A DNA stretch of 64,000 nt from Shewanella seohaensis (GTDB lineage Bacteria > Pseudomonadota > Gammaproteobacteria > Enterobacterales > Shewanellaceae). Each line of letters begins with the position of its first letter. Position 1 is the first letter of the stretch. Shown here piece by piece: positions 9,479-18,947 of the stretch. The stretch spans positions 124,001 to 188,000 of the forward strand of contig NZ_CP104900.1 in the NCBI RefSeq assembly GCF_025449215.1, given 5' to 3'. A model generated the notes under the pieces. That model was given only the letters and a program-made list of their open reading frames with translations, had not been told where the DNA came from and ran no database searches. The position numbers were made by a program, and so were the translations under genes.

Positions 9479-9514
9479 AATATTCCCAGCACTAAAGAAC
9501 GATACTGTCTTTAT

Positions 9515-9540
9515 AAAAAATCCCCGCATTACGGGGATTT
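9515..9540 (-). terminator. Rho-independent terminator after the 97-aa lipoprotein gene
   Basis: Read on the minus strand, AAATCCCCG (9532-9540) pairs with CGGGGATTT (9518-9526) around a five-base loop and runs into TTTTTATAA. It lies 33 bases past the lipoprotein stop. Confidence 0.85.
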
Positions 9541-9572
9541 ATAAACAATCAAAGACGACTAGAACTCACCGA

Positions 9573-9866
9573 TTAAACACACTTCTCATCCGATTTATCA
9601 TCGGAAGAAAGTGCTCGGCTAATACTGCCGAAGATCGCGGTTAAAATCCCAATGCCCACATCCATCTGCCTGGCATTGCTATCATCACCGCTGGCCTCGC
9701 GTTGACTCTGATTGCCTGCTGTACCTCGCACAAAATCACAACTGGTATTACTCATATTGCTGGAGGCGCAACCACTTAAGATCAGAATCAAACCGCCAAT
9801 CAATAAACGTGAGCTCACTGAGCGCAAACTCACACTGCGTAACATCCTTATACGCGAAACTGACAT
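9573..9866 (-). CDS. Small predicted lipoprotein, 97 aa
   Basis: The N-terminus has a long basic stretch (MSVSRIRMLRSVSLRSVSSR), then a hydrophobic segment LLIGGLILILSGC ending in a lipobox LSGC near residue 33, so it should be a lipoprotein. A second in-frame start (the Met at residue 8) would give a more normal signal length. The mature part is short, serine- and acid-rich, with a later hydrophobic patch (VGIGILTAIFGSIS). It begins two bases after the aminotransferase stop on the same strand, so the two are probably one operon. No family recognised. Confidence 0.7.
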   Translation of the reverse strand: MSVSRIRMLRSVSLRSVSSRLLIGGLILILSGCASSNMSNTSCDFVRGTAGNQSQREASGDDSNARQMDVGIGILTAIFGSISRALSSDDKSDEKCV

Positions 9867-9867
9867 A

Positions 9868-11004
9868 TTAGTTCAGCACCTCTTCTAGGGCGCGCAAACA
9901 GAGCGCGACATTCTCACGGCGGGCACCAAAGCCCATTAAACCGATGCGCCAAGCTTTACCCGCTAGAGCACCAAGACCGGCACCGATTTCAAGGTTGTAA
10001 TCCTTGAGTAGACGCGCACGCACGGCGGCATCATCAACGCCTTCGGGGATGTAAATGGCATTAAGTTGCGGCAAACGCGAAGCTTCGGCGACCACAAATT
10101 TCAGGCCGAGTTTTTCAAGGCCGGCGCGCAGCACTAAATGCATGTCTTGATGACGCTTCCACGCATTTTCTAAACCTTCGGCCGCCAATAAACGCAGCGA
10201 CTCGTGCAGGGCATAAAGTGCATTAACAGGCGCGGTATGGTGATAACTGCGCTTGCCACCAGCGCTCGTCCAATAGGCCATGACCAGACTTTGATCGAGG
10301 AACCAGCTCTGCACTGGCGTTTTACGGTTTTTAAGCTTTTCCACCGCATTGGGCGAGAAAGACACAGGCGATAAGCCCGGCACGCAGGAGAGACATTTCT
10401 GACTGCCAGAATAAATGGCATCGATTCCCCATTCATCGACTCTTAATTCCACACCGCCGAGGGAAGTGACCGCATCGACAATCGATAAACAGCCGTATTG
10501 TTTTGCCAGCGCGCACAGGGTTTTAGCATCACTCAATGCGCCTGTTGAGGTTTCGGCATGCACAAAAGCAAGGAATTTAGCATCGGGGTTGGCTTTAAGC
10601 GCCGCTTCAACGGCAGCAGGGTCGACAGGCGTACCCCATTCATTATCCACCAGCACCGCAATCGCACCGACGCGCTCGACGTTTTGGCGCATACGCTCAC
10701 CAAACACACCATTGCGGCACACAATCACCTTTTCGCCGGGTTCGACTAAGTTTACAAAACAGGTTTCCATGCCCGCACTGCCGGGGGCCGACACCGCCAT
10801 CGTCATTTCATTTTTGGTCTGAAACGCATATTGGATCAGGCTCTTAAGCTCATCCATCATGCCAACAAATAATGGGTCTAGGTGACCAACGGTAGGCCTT
10901 GCCTGCGCGGCTAATACTTCAGGATAAACATCCGATGGACCTGGCCCCATCAAAATGCGGCGAGGCGGATTAAAGGCAGAAAAATGCGGTGCAGGTAACA
11001 TCAT
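9868..11004 (-). CDS. Class V aminotransferase (serine-pyruvate / alanine-glyoxylate type)
   Basis: PLP-dependent class V aminotransferase of 378 aa. Substrates in the family are serine, alanine and glyoxylate; which applies here cannot be read from sequence. Visible: the N-terminal GPGPSDVYPEVLAA, the cofactor aspartate D177 (LSIVDAVTS) and the Schiff-base lysine K203 in YSGSQKCLS. The C-terminal WRIGLMGFGA follows the family pattern. The start MMLPAPHFSAF follows GGAGACA. It is the first gene of a two-gene unit with a small lipoprotein. Next to the ilv operon, but separated from ilvA by a bidirectional terminator and facing the same way, so not part of that operon. Confidence 0.88.
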   Translation of the reverse strand: MMLPAPHFSAFNPPRRILMGPGPSDVYPEVLAAQARPTVGHLDPLFVGMMDELKSLIQYAFQTKNEMTMAVSAPGSAGMETCFVNLVEPGEKVIVCRNGVFGERMRQNVERVGAIAVLVDNEWGTPVDPAAVEAALKANPDAKFLAFVHAETSTGALSDAKTLCALAKQYGCLSIVDAVTSLGGVELRVDEWGIDAIYSGSQKCLSCVPGLSPVSFSPNAVEKLKNRKTPVQSWFLDQSLVMAYWTSAGGKRSYHHTAPVNALYALHESLRLLAAEGLENAWKRHQDMHLVLRAGLEKLGLKFVVAEASRLPQLNAIYIPEGVDDAAVRARLLKDYNLEIGAGLGALAGKAWRIGLMGFGARRENVALCLRALEEVLN

Positions 11005-11085
11005 GTCTCCTTAATGCGTAGGGTCGAGGTCTGATTATTGTGGGACTAGAGCATTCACTCTTAACTTGTTAAACCAAACTACCAC

Positions 11086-11108
11086 AAAAAGGGGCGCCTG
11101 TGCGCCCC
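11086..11108 (-). terminator. Terminator after ilvA
   Basis: Stem GGGGCGC (11091-11097) / GCGCCCC (11102-11108) with loop CTGT. On the minus strand it is followed by TTTTTGTGG, a good T tract, right after the ilvA stop codon. Confidence 0.88.
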
Positions 11109-11112
11109 TCCT

Positions 11113-12816
11113 TTAGCCTAAGTTGTAACCTAAAGCTAAGTGACTACAAAGGCAGGTTCTTTTTCCTTTTCCGGCATTCAAAAACAGTTGATAAGCAGGG
11201 CTTTGCGTCTCTTCTTGATAGACAAATCCCAGCTCAGTTAAAAACTGCTGAAACGGCAAGGCATCGCCCTCGGGGACTTCAAACCCCGCCAGCACTCGCC
11301 CAAAGGCCGCGCCGTGATTACGGTAATGGAATAAACTGATATTCCACTTGCTCTGCAGGGTGGTTAAAAACTTCAGCAGCGCACCGGGATGCTCGGGAAA
11401 CTCAAAGCTAAATAGGCGCTCCTCTAACGGCTCTGGCGGATGACCACCGACCATATAACGCACATGTAATTTCGCGGTTTCGTCACCGGATAAGTCCTGC
11501 ACCTCGAAGCCATTATCTTCTAAGGTATTGATGATCTGCTCTAATTCGCCATGGCCTTTAGTCAGGCGAATACCCGCAAACACCACCGCCATATCGCGAC
11601 TGCTAAAGCGATAGTTAAATTCGGTCATCACCCGCTTTTCGAGCAACTCACAAAAACGCAGGAAGCTGCCGGGACGCTCGGGCACTTTAACCGCCAACAC
11701 GGCTTCTTTTTGCTCACCCAGCTCACAGCGCTCAGACACATACCGCAGGCTGTGGAAGTTCACATTCGCGCCACTTAAAATCGCCGCGACTTTTTCACCC
11801 TTACCACTCTCGCCTGCGGCATTGGTACTGACGTATTTTTTAAGCCCCGCAAGGGATAAGGCACCCGCAGGTTCGGCAATAGCGCGGGTATCCTCAAAAA
11901 TATCTTTTACAGCAGCGCAGATTTCGTCGGACGTTACCGTCACTACTTCATCCACAAACCACTTAGCTAAGCGAAATGGCTCAGTGCCGATACGTTTAAC
12001 CGCGACCCCATCGGCAAACAAGCCGACTTGCGCAAGTGTGACAGGCTCGCCCGCCTCCATCGCCGCTTTTAAGCAGGCCGCATCTTCAGGCTCTACCCCA
12101 ACAATTTTAACCTTTGGCATCACCGCCTTGTAATAAGCAGCAATCCCGGCAATTAAACCACCACCGCCCACGGGCACAAATACCACTTCAAGGTCGCGCT
12201 GCTGTTGCAGCATTTCTTGGGCGATAGTGCCTTGGCCTGCGATAACGGCTTCATCATCGAAGGGGGCGATATACACCCGACCTTCCTGCTGTGCCATCTC
12301 CATCGCAAAGCCATTGGCCTGATCGAAGGCTTGGCCGTGCAACACCACGTTACCGCCCAAACGACGCACCGCATCGACTTTGATATCCGGCGTAGTTTCG
12401 GGCATCACAATCACTGCATCCACACCACGACTGGCCGCCGACATGGCCACGCCTTGAGCATGGTTACCCGCCGAGGCGCACACTACGCCGCGTTGACATT
12501 CGGCTTGGCTTAACTGGGCGATACGGTTATAGGCGCCACGCAGCTTGAAGGAATGCACAGGCTGCATATCCTCACGCTTTAAAAATACTTGGCAGCCCAA
12601 ACGCGCCGAGAGTTTATTCAGGCTCGAGAGTGGCGTCACTTTCGCAACGTCATAAACCGACGACAACAGGATTTTTTGCAGGTAGCTTTGCGCAAGCTGA
12701 CTCTTTTCTAAGGCTGAAGTGCTCGATTGCGCCTTATCGGACTGAACTTGAGAGGATTGAACTTGAGAGGCCTGCGCCTCAGCCTGCTCCGTTTGCGACG
12801 ATGCGAGAGATAACAT
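11113..12816 (-). CDS. ilvA: Threonine deaminase (biosynthetic), IlvA
   Basis: Converts threonine to 2-oxobutyrate, the first committed step to isoleucine, and is normally feedback-inhibited by isoleucine. The PLP lysine is K91 (SFKLRGAYN); the glycine-rich phosphate loop GGGGLIAG and the ILSGAN segment are present. Two C-terminal ACT-like regulatory domains follow (about residues 385-460 and 480-550). The start at 12816 has GGAGG six bases upstream and lies next to the ilvD stop. At 567 aa it is longer than E. coli IlvA (514). It has a Gln/Ser/Ala-rich N-terminal tail with repeated SQVQSS words (residues 8-35) and an extra tail after AYQLFL. That tail could reflect a missed base in the A run just before it, because adding one A ends the protein as NAGKGKKNLPL. 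Confidence 0.95.
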   Translation of the reverse strand: MLSLASSQTEQAEAQASQVQSSQVQSDKAQSSTSALEKSQLAQSYLQKILLSSVYDVAKVTPLSSLNKLSARLGCQVFLKREDMQPVHSFKLRGAYNRIAQLSQAECQRGVVCASAGNHAQGVAMSAASRGVDAVIVMPETTPDIKVDAVRRLGGNVVLHGQAFDQANGFAMEMAQQEGRVYIAPFDDEAVIAGQGTIAQEMLQQQRDLEVVFVPVGGGGLIAGIAAYYKAVMPKVKIVGVEPEDAACLKAAMEAGEPVTLAQVGLFADGVAVKRIGTEPFRLAKWFVDEVVTVTSDEICAAVKDIFEDTRAIAEPAGALSLAGLKKYVSTNAAGESGKGEKVAAILSGANVNFHSLRYVSERCELGEQKEAVLAVKVPERPGSFLRFCELLEKRVMTEFNYRFSSRDMAVVFAGIRLTKGHGELEQIINTLEDNGFEVQDLSGDETAKLHVRYMVGGHPPEPLEERLFSFEFPEHPGALLKFLTTLQSKWNISLFHYRNHGAAFGRVLAGFEVPEGDALPFQQFLTELGFVYQEETQSPAYQLFLNAGKGKRTCLCSHLALGYNLG

Positions 12817-12817
12817 A

Positions 12818-14676
12818 TCAGTCCTCCAACTTACTGCGATCGCGCACCGCGCCCTTATCGGCACTGGTGGCAAGCATGGCGTAGGCTTTGAGCGCCATCG
12901 ACACATAACGCTGACGCGAAAGCGGTTTCCACGCCATTGGCCCACGGGCGAGCATGGTTTCACGACGCGCAGCCAATTCGGCATCACTCACCGCAAGCTT
13001 AATACTGCGCTTAGGAATATCGATTTCGATGCGATCGCCGTTTTCAATCAAGGCAATCGTGCCACCCGCCGCCGCCTCAGGCGACACATGGCCGATGGAT
13101 AAACCTGAGGTTCCACCAGAGAAACGGCCGTCGGTGATCAGCGCGCAGGCCTTGCCTAAGCCGCGAGATTTTAAGTAACTGGTGGGGTACAACATTTCTT
13201 GCATGCCTGGGCCGCCTTTTGGCCCTTCGTAACGAATAACCACCACATCACCCGCCACCACTTCGCCACCTAAGATGCCAGCGACAGCATCGTCTTGGCT
13301 TTCGTACACTCGAGCGCTGCCAGTAAAGGTCAGGTTAGACTCATCCACACCCGCCGTTTTAACGATACAGCCATTGTCGGCCAGATTGCCCGATAACACG
13401 GCCAAACCGCCCTCTTGGCTGAAGGCAAATTCGCGGCTACGGATACAACCTTCACGCCTGTCATCGTCCAGCGATGGCCAGCGGCAGTCTTGGCTAAAGG
13501 CTTTAGTGGTAGGAATGCCCGCAGGTCCCGCCATAAAGAATTGTTTTACTTTGTCATCTTGGGTTTGCATGACATCGTACTTGGCGAGCACCGACTTGAG
13601 ATTGCCCCCGCATCGGCGGCAACGTGTGGCACATCGGTATGCAGCAGTCCGGCGCGGTCGAGTTCGCCTAAGATACCCATCACACCACCGGCGCGATGGA
13701 CATCTTCCATATGGTATTTAGGGGTCGAGGGCGCCACCTTACACAGATGCGGCACCTGACGCGACATACGGTCGATGTCGGCCATGGTGAATGCCACGTC
13801 CGCCTCCTGCGCCGCAGCCAATAAGTGTAATACAGTATTAGAAGAGCCACCCATGGCGATATCCAGTGCCATGGCATTCTCAAAGGCCTTAAAGCTGGCG
13901 ATATTGCGTGGCAGCGCCGATTCATCATCTTGTTCGTAGTAACGTTTGGTCAGCGCCATTACGCGGCGGCCCGCTTCTAAAAACAACTCACGGCGATCGG
14001 CATGGGTCGCGAGCATGGAGCCATTACCCGGCAACGACAGACCTAAGGCCTCGGTCAAGCAGTTCATCGAGTTGGCGGTAAACATGCCCGAGCAAGAACC
14101 ACATGTAGGGCAAGCGCTGCGTTCGATTTTAGCGCTATCTTCATCGCTCACACTCGAGTCGGCCGCCGCCACCATGGCATCGACTAAATCGAGTTTGATA
14201 AGCTTGTCCGACAGCTTGGTCTTACCGGCCTCCATGGGGCCGCCCGAAACAAACACCACGGGAATATTGAGTCTCAGCGCCGCCATCAGCATGCCCGGAG
14301 TGATCTTGTCACAGTTAGAGATGCAGACCAGGGCATCGGCGCAGTGGGCATTGACCATATACTCGACGCTGTCGGCGATCAGCTCGCGCGAAGGCAGACT
14401 GTAAAGCATGCCGCCATGACCCATGGCGATACCATCATCTACGGCGATAGTGTTGAACTCTTTGGCAATACCGCCCGCCGCTTCGATGGCGCCGGCAACC
14501 AGCGAGCCCATATCCTTGAGGTGAACATGCCCAGGCACAAACTGAGTAAAGGAGTTGGCAATCGCAATAATCGGCTTACCAAAATCATTGTCTTTCACCC
14601 CTGTGGCGCGCCATAGCGCACGGGCACCCGCCATATTGCGGCCTTCGGTACTGGTTGCTGAACGTAACTTTGGCAT
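12818..14676 (-). pseudogene. ilvD: Dihydroxy-acid dehydratase IlvD, frame interrupted once
   Basis: Fe-S dehydratase making 2-oxoacids in valine, isoleucine and leucine synthesis. The first frame (from ATG 14676) carries the cluster-binding cysteines in [11 protein letters not shown] and [11 protein letters not shown]. The second carries the C-terminal half ([21 protein letters not shown]). They separate at the CCCCC run 13605-13609. One extra C restores [19 protein letters not shown] and a 619-aa protein, the usual IlvD length. A true break would make the strain unable to synthesise branched-chain amino acids, so an undercall is more likely. Third structural gene of ilvGMDA; its stop lies next to the ilvA start. 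Confidence 0.93.
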
Positions 14677-14755
14677 TGACTCTATCCCTTATCTCAAATC
14701 GAAAATCGTGCCCTTAGGGCGTTGCTGCAGTGCTAATACCGCAGCCACTGGATGC

Positions 14756-15016
14756 TTATGCGTGTACTTTTTGTTGTTGCAAGTTTAGCGGTAACAAGAC
14801 CTTGCATTGAGTGACATCAATCAATTTATTCAATTGATTGCTGAGCAGCTCGATGGCGCGCTCGCTGTCCACTTCCATATCCAGCGACAGACTCGCATCG
14901 TCGTTCATCCGCATTTGCATTTGGGTGACAGTAAAACCACGGTGACGAGTCACACGTAGTACACGTTCTATCACTTCTGGGCGTTGTTGAACCGTTAATT
15001 CTAGGGAGTGGATCAT
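14756..15016 (-). CDS. ilvM: Acetolactate synthase II small subunit, IlvM
   Basis: 86-aa regulatory subunit of acetohydroxyacid synthase II with an ACT-like fold: MIHSLELTVQQRPEVIERVLRVTRHRGF, then VTQMQMRM. I placed the start at 15016 because GGAGA stands nine bases upstream, and because the ilvG stop is only 22 bases away. The longer open frame to 15091 overlaps ilvG and has no matching homology. Second gene of the ilvGMDA operon; partner of the catalytic subunit IlvG. Confidence 0.92.
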   Translation of the reverse strand: MIHSLELTVQQRPEVIERVLRVTRHRGFTVTQMQMRMNDDASLSLDMEVDSERAIELLSNQLNKLIDVTQCKVLLPLNLQQQKVHA

Positions 15017-15038
15017 GTTTGTTTCTCCATTTCGTCCA

Positions 15039-16685
15039 TCATATCGCTGTTTGATGCGCCGGGGGCACCAGTGGCCAAACGTTAAAAGCATCGTCGATTG
15101 CTACGTGTAACAAATAGGGACCCTTAGCCGCTAACATTTCGGTTAAGGCCTCTTCCACTTCGTCGGAAGAGAAAATCGTGCGGCCGGGAATATCGAAGGC
15201 CGAAGCGAGTTGCACAAAATCGGGGTTGTCTGACAGATCGGTTTCGCTGTAGCGCTCTTCAAAGAATAGCTGTTGCCACTGTTTCACCATCCCCAGTTTT
15301 TGGTTGTCGATTAGTAGGATCTTCACCGGTAATTTGCGGCGCTTGATGGTGGTCAGCTCTTGCACGTTCATCATAAAAGAGCCATCGCCAGACACTGTGA
15401 CTACAGTTGCATCCGGGCGGGCGACTTGGGCGCCGATAGCGGCGGGTAAACCAAAGCCCATAGTGCCTAAACCAGCGCTGGATAAGTGATCTTCAGGGCG
15501 GCGGAACCACATATGTTGGGCGACCCACATTTGATGTTGGCCCACATCGCAGCACACTACGTTGTCTTCGGGCAGTTTATTAGCAAGGCGGCGCAGCATG
15601 GCAGGAGCATAAATTAAGCTGCCGGGATGTTGATAATCCCATTGATGTTTACGGGCAAGATGTTCAACCTCTGCTTGCCAAGACGTGATGTTCAGTGACA
15701 TAGCTAAAGCGGGGAAAATCTGACGTAAATCACCGGCGATGGCCACATCGGGCTGGCGCAGTTTGCCCAGCTCGGCGGCGTCTATATCTAAATGGATGAC
15801 TTTAGCCTTATTGGCAAAGGTTGCTAAGCGGCCTGTCACTCGGTCATCGAAGCGCGCTCCAGCAACCACTAATAAATCGCAATCCTGCACCGCTAGGTTG
15901 GCCGCCTTTCCGCCGTGCATACCCAACATGCCTAAATAACCTGGAGTGCCATGGGCAATACTGCCTAAGCCCTTTAACGTCGCGACCGATGGCATACCCG
16001 TGGCTTTGATAAATTCCCGCAGTTGATCGACGGCGCCCGCCATCCCGACGCCACCACCCACGTACAACATAGGCTGCTTCGCCTCTGCTAACAGGGCGCG
16101 GGCCGCCTCAATCTCACAGGCGCTCGCCTGTGGCTCATTGGTCACCGCCAGCAAGGGAGTGCGATATTCCAGTTGCGCGATTTGGATATCCTTAGGGATA
16201 TCCACCAGCACTGGGCCGGGTCGACCCGATGCCGCGATTTCGAAGGCTTGATACAGGGTCGGGATCAGATCGTTGACATCCGTCACCATAAAACTGTGCT
16301 TAGTGCAGCTTAAGGACATGCCCAATACATCGATTTCTTGAAACGCATCTGTGCCAATCACGGCGGTTGAAACCTGACCCGTGATAGCGACAACTGGCAC
16401 AGAATCTAATAACGCATCGGCAAGTGAAGTGATTAGGTTGGTGGCGCCTGGGCCTGAGGTGGCAAAGCACACGCCAGTTTTACCACTGGCTCTAGCGTAA
16501 CCTACGGCGGCAAAGGCGGCGCCTTGTTCGTGGCGGCTTAAGAGATGTTCGACAGGGCTTCCATAGAGGGCATCGTAGATTGGCATAATGGCACCACCTG
16601 GGTAACCAAATACTGTGGTAACACCATGTGCTGCCAACACTTTTATTACTGCGTCTGCGCCTCTAATCATCTGCCCTGGTTCCAT
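15039..16685 (-). CDS. ilvG: Acetolactate synthase II large subunit, IlvG
   Basis: ThDP-dependent catalytic subunit (548 aa) making acetolactate or acetohydroxybutyrate. The activating glutamate lies in [20 protein letters not shown], and the ThDP/Mg motif is [23 protein letters not shown]...DNQ. The central FAD-binding domain includes [13 protein letters not shown]. The gene is intact, unlike the frameshifted ilvG of E. coli K-12. It is the first structural gene after the attenuator and leader peptide. The N-terminus [22 protein letters not shown] matches AHAS II enzymes. Confidence 0.96.
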   Translation of the reverse strand: MEPGQMIRGADAVIKVLAAHGVTTVFGYPGGAIMPIYDALYGSPVEHLLSRHEQGAAFAAVGYARASGKTGVCFATSGPGATNLITSLADALLDSVPVVAITGQVSTAVIGTDAFQEIDVLGMSLSCTKHSFMVTDVNDLIPTLYQAFEIAASGRPGPVLVDIPKDIQIAQLEYRTPLLAVTNEPQASACEIEAARALLAEAKQPMLYVGGGVGMAGAVDQLREFIKATGMPSVATLKGLGSIAHGTPGYLGMLGMHGGKAANLAVQDCDLLVVAGARFDDRVTGRLATFANKAKVIHLDIDAAELGKLRQPDVAIAGDLRQIFPALAMSLNITSWQAEVEHLARKHQWDYQHPGSLIYAPAMLRRLANKLPEDNVVCCDVGQHQMWVAQHMWFRRPEDHLSSAGLGTMGFGLPAAIGAQVARPDATVVTVSGDGSFMMNVQELTTIKRRKLPVKILLIDNQKLGMVKQWQQLFFEERYSETDLSDNPDFVQLASAFDIPGRTIFSSDEVEEALTEMLAAKGPYLLHVAIDDAFNVWPLVPPAHQTAI

Positions 16686-16777
16686 ATTCTCTCTCGCTAC
16701 CTTGATCCTAAATTGCCGAAAATCGACTCGTAATTTGTGCTATTTCGAAACCTCATTTCCAAAACCTCGGGCCTGAA

Positions 16778-16815
16778 AACGAAGAACCCCCGGTCCTTTC
16801 GGAGCGGGGGTTCTT
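16778..16815 (-). terminator. ilvGMDA attenuator hairpin
   Basis: 11-bp stem AAGAACCCCCG (16782-16792) / CGGGGGTTCTT (16805-16815) with a partly paired loop. On the minus strand it is followed by CGTTTTC. It lies between the branched-chain leader peptide and ilvG, the position of the transcription attenuator in ilvGMDA operons. Confidence 0.88.
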
Positions 16816-16838
16816 TCGAAACTTTTAACCTTTTAGGT

Positions 16839-16928
16839 CTACCAGTTTGCCATGCGCCGCCCCCGCTGTGATTTAATAATCACTACGGTAATAATCACGA
16901 GAATGAGCTTGGCAGCTTGGTTAAACAT
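16839..16928 (-). CDS. ilvL: ilvGMDA leader peptide (attenuation control)
   Basis: 29-codon frame starting MFNQAAK followed by LILVIITVVII: 10 of 11 codons are Leu, Ile or Val (2 Leu, 5 Ile, 3 Val) and the other is Thr. It ends with a basic tail and a TAG. The first hairpin arm of the attenuator begins about 24 bases after the stop. The design is that of a classical ilv leader: ribosome stalling at the branched-chain run when charged Ile, Val or Leu tRNA is scarce prevents the terminator hairpin from forming. The sequence itself is not a close copy of E. coli IlvL, so the call rests on codon content and position. It is too short for ordinary gene finding. Confidence 0.9.
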   Translation of the reverse strand: MFNQAAKLILVIITVVIIKSQRGRRMANW

Positions 16929-17272
16929 CAATATGGGTTCCTAATCGGTGTTCTGTATGTGTATCGCTGAAATTCTTATCGCTCCTCACTTTTAAGCCTG
17001 AGCGATGCTTGCCTTGGGAACCTTGTCCCGCCGCGAGTTATTAGCTTTACCATAAAGCGACAGCCAAACACAATAAAAAATTATCTAATGTCAAAAAATT
17101 CAGCTTCCCTGCCGAGACAATGCAAAACAACAAAGTGAAACGTTAACAAACGCGCGTTAGTGAACCTTATCGCCAACTAACCCATGTCGGTTTTGCCCGC
17201 TCGACAACCTACGAAGCAGGAATAAATTTGCCACGCCGAGCCCCACATCCTTAGGGGCCTGGCCTTTATCGA
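16929..17272 (-). promoter_or_regulatory. Upstream region of the ilvGMDA leader
   Basis: Gap of 344 bases between the leader peptide and the ilvC stop, all on the minus strand. It should hold the ilvG promoter. A perfect TTGACA hexamer is at 17094-17089, but I cannot find a convincing -10 box at standard spacing. A GC-rich imperfect hairpin just downstream of ilvC (about 17237-17270) may be the ilvC terminator. No gene seen. Confidence 0.45.
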
Positions 17273-18751
17273 TTAAACTCCAACAATACTTTTCATATCA
17301 GTCATATAACCACGAAGTTCCGCACCAATGTACTCAACAGAGGTGTGGCGAATCGCATCATTGATGGCGATTAACTGCAGGTTATCGACGTTGTTAGAAC
17401 TGTCCTTCAGACCCGCACCTAAATACTCTGGCGACATGGCATTTACATAGTCACGCAGCATAGGCACGGCAGCATGGTTGAACAGATAACAACCGTATTC
17501 TGCGGTATCCGAGATCACCACGTTCATCTCATAAAGACGTTTACGGGCGATGGTGTTAGCGATCAGCGGCGTTTCATGCAGTGATTCGTAATAGGCTGAC
17601 TCTTCAACAATCCCCGCCGACACCATAGTATCGAAGGCTAATTCGACACCGGCTTTGATCATCGCAACCAGGAAAATCCCCTTGTCAAAATAGGTTTGCT
17701 CGTCGATATGCTCGCTCGAAACTGGGGCATTTTCGAAGCCTGTTTCGGCGGTTTCGGCGCGCCAACGCAGCAGGTTAGCGTCGTCATTGGCCCAGTCTTG
17801 CATCATAGTGCGAGAGAACTCGCCGCTAATGATGTCATCCATATGTTTTTCGAATAAGGGTTGCAGGATTTCTTTTAAATCTTCTGCAATTTCAAACGCT
17901 TTAATCTTGGCTGGATTAGAAAGTCTATCCATCATGTTGGTGATACCGCCGTGCTTAAGCGCCTCGGTCACGGTTTCCCAACCTTGTTGGATTAACTTAG
18001 CGGCATAGCCAGGTTCAACACCATCGGCCACCATCTTGTCGTAACCTAAGATGGCGCCCGTCTGCAACATACCGCACAGAATTGTTTGCTCGCCCATCAG
18101 ATCCGATTTTACTTCGGCGATAAAGGAAGATTGCAACACGCCAGCGCGGTCACCACCTGTGGCACTCGCATAGGCTTTGGCAATCTCTAAACCATCTCCA
18201 TTAGGGTCGTTTTCTGGGTGCACGGCAATCAGTGTTGGTACACCAAAACCACGCTTGTATTCTTCACGCACTTCAGTGCCTGGGCATTTAGGCGCGACCA
18301 TCACCACTGTGATATCGGGGCGGATCTGCATGCCTTCTTCAACGATGTTAAAACCGTGGGAATAAGACAGCGTTGCGCCCTGTTTCATCAGTGGCATCAC
18401 AGCGCTAACCACATTGGAGTGCTGCTTATCAGGCGTTAAGTTCAGTACCAAATCCGCCGTTGGGATCAGCTCTTCAAAGGTACCCACTTTAAAGCCGTTA
18501 TCTGTGGCTTTTTGCCATGAGGCACGTTTTTGAGCAATGGCTTCAGGGCGCAGGGCATAGGCAATATTCAGCCCTGAGTCGCGCATGTTCAGACCTTGGT
18601 TAAGACCCTGAGCACCACAACCTAAAATAACAATCTTCCAATCTTTGATGTAATTGCAGCCGTCGCTGAATTCAGAACGGTCCATGAAACGACATTGGCC
18701 AAGCTGTGCTAATTGTTGACGTAAATTCAGAGAGTTAAAATAGTTAGCCAT
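17273..18751 (-). CDS. ilvC: Ketol-acid reductoisomerase, class II, IlvC
   Basis: NADPH- and Mg-dependent enzyme converting acetolactate or acetohydroxybutyrate to dihydroxy-acids. The nucleotide-binding loop is [20 protein letters not shown]. The 492-aa length, with duplicated C-terminal knotted domain, marks the long class II form of enteric bacteria (E. coli 491). I prefer the ATG at 18751 ([14 protein letters not shown], the E. coli start), with AAAGGTGG upstream, over the in-frame ATG at 18763. Transcribed divergently from ilvY across a region holding a dyad that fits an IlvY operator. Confidence 0.96.
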   Translation of the reverse strand: MANYFNSLNLRQQLAQLGQCRFMDRSEFSDGCNYIKDWKIVILGCGAQGLNQGLNMRDSGLNIAYALRPEAIAQKRASWQKATDNGFKVGTFEELIPTADLVLNLTPDKQHSNVVSAVMPLMKQGATLSYSHGFNIVEEGMQIRPDITVVMVAPKCPGTEVREEYKRGFGVPTLIAVHPENDPNGDGLEIAKAYASATGGDRAGVLQSSFIAEVKSDLMGEQTILCGMLQTGAILGYDKMVADGVEPGYAAKLIQQGWETVTEALKHGGITNMMDRLSNPAKIKAFEIAEDLKEILQPLFEKHMDDIISGEFSRTMMQDWANDDANLLRWRAETAETGFENAPVSSEHIDEQTYFDKGIFLVAMIKAGVELAFDTMVSAGIVEESAYYESLHETPLIANTIARKRLYEMNVVISDTAEYGCYLFNHAAVPMLRDYVNAMSPEYLGAGLKDSSNNVDNLQLIAINDAIRHTSVEYIGAELRGYMTDMKSIVGV

Positions 18752-18880
18752 CTGAGATACCACCTTTCAGTCGGGAATTTGGGACTCAACCAATATCAAC
18801 TTTTTGTTAATGACTGGTTGTGATTGAAATCACTATAACCTATGGCTATCGTTGCTTAAAATGATATATTCGAAACCTCA

Positions 18881-18899
18881 CATTGCGTTTTATGCAATG
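18881..18899. promoter_or_regulatory. Probable IlvY operator between ilvC and ilvY
   Basis: Dyad CATTGC-N7-GCAATG, containing the LysR-type T-N11-A core (TTGC-N7-GCAA), lies in the divergent ilvC/ilvY region. In E. coli IlvY binds tandem operators here and activates ilvC with acetolactate or acetohydroxybutyrate as inducer. Function here is inferred from position and symmetry. Confidence 0.65.
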
Positions 18900-18947
18900 T
18901 CATTTTCGGTTACAACAGCCTTGATAAGCGGCCAATAGGACGAGGTT

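Noticed and set aside
10170..10822. ORFs on both strands inside the class V aminotransferase gene
   Set aside because: Shadows of the aminotransferase frame; no homology or ribosome-binding sites.
17237..17270. Firm call of a terminator after ilvC
   Set aside because: The GC-rich inverted pair has mismatches and only AAATTTATT behind it, so I mention it in the gap note but do not list it.
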